Below are positions 56,017 through 60,343 of a DNA stretch of 60,343 nucleotides, piece after piece. Under the pieces are notes generated by a model that saw only the letters and a program-made list of their open reading frames with translations, was not told the origin of the DNA and searched no databases. The translations under genes and the position numbers were made by a program. The stretch comes from an uncultured Clostridia bacterium (GTDB taxonomy: Bacteria; Bacillota; Clostridia; Oscillospirales; Ruminococcaceae): positions 1 through 60,343 of the forward strand of contig CANQJW010000002.1 in the NCBI GenBank assembly GCA_947624345.1, in the 5' to 3' direction. The stretch's first letter is position 1, and each line of letters opens with the position of its first letter.

Positions 56017-56831
56017 TGAATAAAATTCTATCTCGTACAATAACCGCCTTTGTTATAGTTTTTCTTTACATTCCTATATTTGTACTTATAGCCTTTTCTT
56101 TCAATGCCTCAAAGTCAAGAGCATATTTCACAGGCTTCAGTCTTAAATGGTATGAAAAGCTGTTCCACAATGAGGCAATTCTCACAGCTCTTTTCAACAC
56201 GATTGTCATTGCACTTATTTCATCTCTTTTAGCAACAATTATAGGTACAGCGGCAGCAATAGGAATTCACAGAATGAAGCCTATCACAAAAGCAACCATT
56301 ATGAATGTTACCTATATTCCGATTATAAATCCTGAGATTATTACTGGTGTATCACTGATGCTTTTGTTCAGGGCATTTACAATTTATTCAGGCTTCCAGT
56401 TCGGATTTGTGTCTCTGATTCTTGCACACATTACCTTTAATATTCCATATATAATTTACAGTATTATTCCAAAGCTGAGACAGATGAATCCTAACTTAGT
56501 TGAAGCGGCAGAGGATCTGGGCTGCAACCCAAGACAAGCCTTTTTTAAGGTAACGATTCCCGAGATAATGCCTGGTGTATTATCCGGATTTTTGATGGCT
56601 ATTACCTATTCTATTGATGACTTTATCATAAGCTATTTCAATTCGGGAACAACTGTTGAGACGCTTCCTATAACGATTTACTCAATGACAAGAAAGAAAG
56701 TATCTCCTGAAATCAATGCCCTTTCAACAATAATTTTCATAGTTATACTGGCTATTTTGATTATTAGAAACGCTATTTCAAATTATAAGCTAAGAAAAGA
56801 AAGGCTGGAATATTTAGCGTCAAAATCTTAA
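56016..56831 (+). CDS. potC: Spermidine/putrescine ABC transporter permease
   Basis: Polytopic; EAAEDLGCNPRQAFFKVTIPEIMPGVL EAA loop. Confidence 0.94.
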   Translation: MNKILSRTITAFVIVFLYIPIFVLIAFSFNASKSRAYFTGFSLKWYEKLFHNEAILTALFNTIVIALISSLLATIIGTAAAIGIHRMKPITKATIMNVTYIPIINPEIITGVSLMLLFRAFTIYSGFQFGFVSLILAHITFNIPYIIYSIIPKLRQMNPNLVEAAEDLGCNPRQAFFKVTIPEIMPGVLSGFLMAITYSIDDFIISYFNSGTTVETLPITIYSMTRKKVSPEINALSTIIFIVILAILIIRNAISNYKLRKERLEYLASKS

Positions 56832-56886
56832 TTATTTTCTTTGATAAATTTTATATTATGTATTATACTTACCAAAGGAGATTATA

Positions 56887-58236
56887 ATGAAAAAAAACTT
56901 TGTTTTATCTATTGTGTTAATTATAACGCTTGCAATGTTAATGGGGTGTTCAAACAACACTTCAACAAGTGAAAGCAGTGCTAAAAGTAAAACCCTTTCA
57001 AATATTTCGACAACTGCTGCATTTAGTACAGATGAAGGTTCTAAAGCTGCTGTTTCCCGTGATGATTTTGATATGGATACCATATTGACCAGACTTGATA
57101 AAAGTATGCTATCAAACTATGATTATTCCCGACTAAAGGATAAAAATATAACCCTCAGTGTTTGCAACTGGGGCGAATATATGGCTATTAACCAAGATGA
57201 ATACTTTGATGTAAACAGAGAATTTGAAAAGCTTACCGGCATAAAAGTCAACTATAAAACCTTTGCAACTAACGAGGAGCTTTATTCAAAAATCAAAAGC
57301 GGCGGCGGAGATTATGATGTTGTAATCCCGTCTGACTATATGATTTCCAAGATGATAAAAGAGGGACTTGTTCAGAAGCTAGATTACAGCAACATTCCTA
57401 ACTTCAGCTATATTGACAAGGATTTTGTTGGGCTTGAATACGATCCTAAAAACGAATATTCTGTTCCCTACACCTGGGGGATAGTTTGTATCGTTTACAA
57501 CAAAAATATGGTTAGCAAAGAAATAACCGGCTGGTGCGATCTTTGGGACGAGGCTAATAAAAATCACATTCTGATGTTCAACAATCCTCGTGATGCTTTC
57601 GGTATTGCGCTGACCTATTTGGGTTATTCACAAAACACCGAGAACAAGAAAGAGCTTGAAGAGGCAGCAAGCATATTAAAGCAACAGAAAAATCTTGTTC
57701 AAGCTTATGTGATGGACGAGATATTTGATAAAGTCGGCGGAGAATCATCGGCAATAGCACCTTATTATGCAGGCGATGTTCAGACGATGATTGATGAAAA
57801 TAGCAATCTTGATTTTTGTATTCCCAAGGAGGGTACTAACAAGTTTGTTGATGCAATATGCATACCAACGGCTGCAAAAAACAAAGAAGCCGCAGAAATG
57901 TATATCAATTTCCTAAATGAAATTCAGGTAGCTTATGCAAACTGCGACTATCTTTGCTATTCAACACCTCACACAGGTGTGTATAATCTGTTTGATGACG
58001 AGATCAAAGCAAATCCGCTTCGCTGTCCGCCTGATGAATATTTAGCAAATAAAACTGAGGTATTTATAAATCTTTCTGATGATACAAACACCTATATTCA
58101 AGAGCTTTGGAATCAAATTAAAATAGACAAATCAAAATCGCCTTGGCTAATGCCTGCGTTTTTGCTGATTGCTCTTGCTCTGACGATTTTCTTGAACATA
58201 AGGCGTTCAAGAAAGAAAAAACAGGATATATTTTAA
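56887..58236 (+). CDS. potD: Spermidine/putrescine-binding protein with N-terminal lipobox and C-terminal TM helix
   Basis: LAMLMGC lipobox; LSVCNWGEYM...YDVVIPSDYMISKMIKEGLVQKLD; C-term WLMPAFLLIALALTIFLNIRRSRKKK. Confidence 0.93.
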   Translation: MKKNFVLSIVLIITLAMLMGCSNNTSTSESSAKSKTLSNISTTAAFSTDEGSKAAVSRDDFDMDTILTRLDKSMLSNYDYSRLKDKNITLSVCNWGEYMAINQDEYFDVNREFEKLTGIKVNYKTFATNEELYSKIKSGGGDYDVVIPSDYMISKMIKEGLVQKLDYSNIPNFSYIDKDFVGLEYDPKNEYSVPYTWGIVCIVYNKNMVSKEITGWCDLWDEANKNHILMFNNPRDAFGIALTYLGYSQNTENKKELEEAASILKQQKNLVQAYVMDEIFDKVGGESSAIAPYYAGDVQTMIDENSNLDFCIPKEGTNKFVDAICIPTAAKNKEAAEMYINFLNEIQVAYANCDYLCYSTPHTGVYNLFDDEIKANPLRCPPDEYLANKTEVFINLSDDTNTYIQELWNQIKIDKSKSPWLMPAFLLIALALTIFLNIRRSRKKKQDIF

Positions 58237-58259
58237 ATATTTATATAAGGAGCTTTTTT

Positions 58260-59417
58260 ATGACAAGTAATACTAAAGGAGTCTTATTTGACAAGCAAAC
58301 TCAAGTAGGACCTCTCGGAATCATTGGAATGAACGGCACTCAGGAGCTTTGTGCTAAAATCGACGGGTATCTGACTAAGTGGGCTGAGGAAAGCGGAATT
58401 ATCAAGGACAGTTATCTGATAGAAGTCGATTGTCCGAGATTTTCCTCAGGTGACGGAAAGGGTATGATAAAGTCAACCGTTCGAGGAGATGACCTGTTTA
58501 TCTTATGCGATGTAGGAAACTACAACTGCACATATGATTATTTCGGAGTGGAAAATCATATGTCTCCTGATGACCACTATCAGGACTTAAAGAGAATAAT
58601 TCAGGCAGCCGGCGGAAAAGCACATAGAATCAATGTTATTATGCCAATCCTTTACGGCGGAAGACAACACAGAAGAAGCTATCGTGAATCTCTGGACTGT
58701 GCTGTTGCACTTCAGGAGCTTGAGTCTATGGGCGTTTCAAATATTCTCACCTTTGACGCACACGATCCTCGTGTACAAAACGCAGTTCCTCTGATGGGCT
58801 TTGACAATATAATCCCGTCATATCAGGTGTTAAAGGCAATGTTCAAAAACCTTGACGACATTGTGATTGATAAAGACCACTTTATGATTATTTCCCCTGA
58901 CGAGGGCGCTATAAACAGAAATATGTATTACGCATCTGTTTTGAGCGTTAATCTCGGAATGTTCTATAAAAGGCGTGACTACTCAACCGTTGTAAACGGA
59001 AGAAACCCGATTATCGCCCATGAATACCTCGGAAATGACGTTGAGGGCAAAGATGTTTTCGTAGCAGATGATATTATATCGTCAGGAGAGTCTGTTCTCG
59101 ATTTAGCATATGAGCTTAAAAAGAGAAATGCTAGAAAAATCTATGCTTATGCTACCTATGCGATATTCACAAACGGTCTTGAAAAATTCGATACGGCTGT
59201 TAAAGACGGTATAATCGACGGAGTTTTCGGTACCAACCTTACTTACCGTTCACCTGAACTTTTGAGCAGAGACTGGTTCTATGAGGTTGACGTTTCAAAA
59301 TACATTGCATATTTCATAGCGTCGTTGAACCACGATTTATCAATATCATCTATAATTGATCCTCACGAGAAAATAAAAAATCTTCTTGAACAACACAAAC
59401 ATTTGACTGTCAGATAA
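58260..59417 (+). CDS. prs: Ribose-phosphate pyrophosphokinase
   Basis: INVIMPILYGGRQHRRSYRESLDCAVALQELESMGVSNILTFDAHDPRVQ...VFVADDIISSGESVLD; ATG 58260 with AAGGAG. Confidence 0.92.
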   Translation: MTSNTKGVLFDKQTQVGPLGIIGMNGTQELCAKIDGYLTKWAEESGIIKDSYLIEVDCPRFSSGDGKGMIKSTVRGDDLFILCDVGNYNCTYDYFGVENHMSPDDHYQDLKRIIQAAGGKAHRINVIMPILYGGRQHRRSYRESLDCAVALQELESMGVSNILTFDAHDPRVQNAVPLMGFDNIIPSYQVLKAMFKNLDDIVIDKDHFMIISPDEGAINRNMYYASVLSVNLGMFYKRRDYSTVVNGRNPIIAHEYLGNDVEGKDVFVADDIISSGESVLDLAYELKKRNARKIYAYATYAIFTNGLEKFDTAVKDGIIDGVFGTNLTYRSPELLSRDWFYEVDVSKYIAYFIASLNHDLSISSIIDPHEKIKNLLEQHKHLTVR

Positions 59418-59422
59418 AAATT

Positions 59423-59453
59423 TAAGGTGTACATCTAATTTCGATGTACACCT
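59423..59453. repeat. 31-bp direct repeat (hairpin), left copy
   Basis: TAAGGTGTACATCTAATTTCGATGTACACCT, identical to 59682-59712. Confidence 0.9.
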
Positions 59454-59470
59454 CTGGGTGTAGATAAAGC

Positions 59471-59650
59471 CTTTTTAGGGGCAGCCCTCTCTTGCAGGGC
59501 ATGCCCCTCTTAAAAAACAGTCCACCGGACTATTTTTTAATTCACCCTGTGCGGAGCGCACTCCGTAAAGCATTTCGCTGACTGCGGTCAGCGACAGGGC
59601 TCTGCCCTTGACCCGCAAGCCTTTTGAAAAAGGCTTGACCGAAAACTTTT
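59471..59650 (+). repeat. Dispersed structured intergenic repeat, copy C
   Basis: AGGGGCAGCCCTCTCTTGCAGGGCATGCCCCT...CGCTGACTGCGGTCAGCGACAGGGCTCTGCCCTTGACCCGCAAGCCTTTTGAAAAAGGCTT; several nested hairpins. Confidence 0.85.
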
Positions 59651-59681
59651 AGTTTATTACGCAAAACCTTTTTCGACAGGC

Positions 59682-59712
59682 TAAGGTGTACATCTAATTT
59701 CGATGTACACCT
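59682..59712 (+). terminator. 31-bp direct repeat (hairpin), right copy; with its T-tract the likely prs terminator
   Basis: AGGTGTACATC-TAATTTC-GATGTACACCT followed by TTTTATAT. Confidence 0.75.
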
Positions 59713-59724
59713 TTTTATATAATT

Positions 59725-60186
59725 CTATAATTTCTCTCTTCTAAGCTTTTTAAAAAAATCACTAATTATCCCAGAACATTCATCAAGCAAAATCCCGCTT
59801 TCAACCTCAGGACAATGATTAAACCTTCCGTCAAACAGATTTACAGCAGACCCAACCGCGCCAAATCTTGGGTCAAATGCACCAAAGCAAACCTTTTCTA
59901 TCCGGCTGTTTATAATTGCCCCAGCACACATAGCGCAAGGCTCTAATGTCACATACATATCACAGCCAATAAGCCGCCATACGCCGAGGCTTTTACTAGC
60001 CTCATTTATGGCAATTATCTCAGCATGTGCAAGCGGAGATTTATCCGTTTCACGACGGTTATAGCCCTCTCCTATAATTTCTCCTGTTCTGTTATTCACA
60101 ACAACTGCCCCTACAGGAACTTCTCCGATCTCTGCCGCTTGATATGCAAGCTCCAACGCCCTTTTCATATATACGGTTTTATCCAT
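59725..60186 (-). CDS. tadA: tRNA-specific adenosine deaminase
   Basis: AEIGEVPVGAVVVNN...PLAHAEIIAINEASK...DMYVTLEPCAMCAGAIINSRI; ATG at 60186. Confidence 0.94.
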   Translation of the reverse strand: MDKTVYMKRALELAYQAAEIGEVPVGAVVVNNRTGEIIGEGYNRRETDKSPLAHAEIIAINEASKSLGVWRLIGCDMYVTLEPCAMCAGAIINSRIEKVCFGAFDPRFGAVGSAVNLFDGRFNHCPEVESGILLDECSGIISDFFKKLRREKL

Positions 60187-60301
60187 TTGACCTCTCCGAA
60201 ATAGTTTAGTTTTTATTATTGTATCACAAAAAGAAATAGCTGTAAACAAAAAACCACCGGAAAAGCTGCACAAGTCCAGTAAAAACGGACAATAGAAAAA
60301 A

Positions 60302-60343
60302 CACCCCCTATATGGTAGAATAAAAGAAACTACCGTAAAGGGG
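60302..60343. other. Imperfect inverted repeat at the window edge, possibly the outer end of an insertion sequence
   Basis: CCCCTATATGGTAG-AATAAAAGAAA-CTACCGTAAAGGGG, preceded by GTCC-AGTAAAAAC-GGAC; truncated by the window. Confidence 0.3.

Noticed and set aside
59423-59712. Two identical 31-bp repeats as a minimal CRISPR array
   Set aside because: Only two repeats 228 bp apart, spacer is itself a dispersed element, each repeat is a terminator-like hairpin, and no cas genes are present.

Overview
Window from a low-GC Firmicute, probably a Ruminococcus-like Oscillospiraceae genome (inferred from gene content and style; no search was run). It is mostly chromosomal housekeeping: rpsF-ssb-rpsR, galU, prfB, a cmk::plsC fusion next to an ispH::rpsA (S1) fusion, ftsK/tepA/ylzJ-like, acn-icd-rex, oadG-oadB, comF/recD2, pnp-rpsO, folD-lgt, two M16 peptidases, dnaE, whiA-rapZ-murB-PHP-hprK, murD, potABCD-prs and tadA, plus two secreted proteins (BspA-type LRR and GH5). 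I found no CRISPR array, prophage, defence island or tRNA/rRNA gene. The less expected signals are small-scale. (1) An unlisted 26-codon ORF (2258-2338, minus) has its own promoter, Shine-Dalgarno (SD) and terminator and contains a G11 tract. (2) The ispH::S1 junction carries an A8 run plus an internal AGGAGG...ATG, so a one-base slip either way would split the fusion. (3) Four unrelated genes have AGGAGGA, then a short hairpin, then the start codon, i.e. a possible hairpin-bridged SD. (4) A structured intergenic repeat occurs three times, one copy bracketed by 31-bp direct repeats that are themselves hairpins. (5) A Rex-operator-like site overlaps the -35 of the acn-icd-rex operon. All functional readings are inferences from sequence; nothing was aligned against a database.
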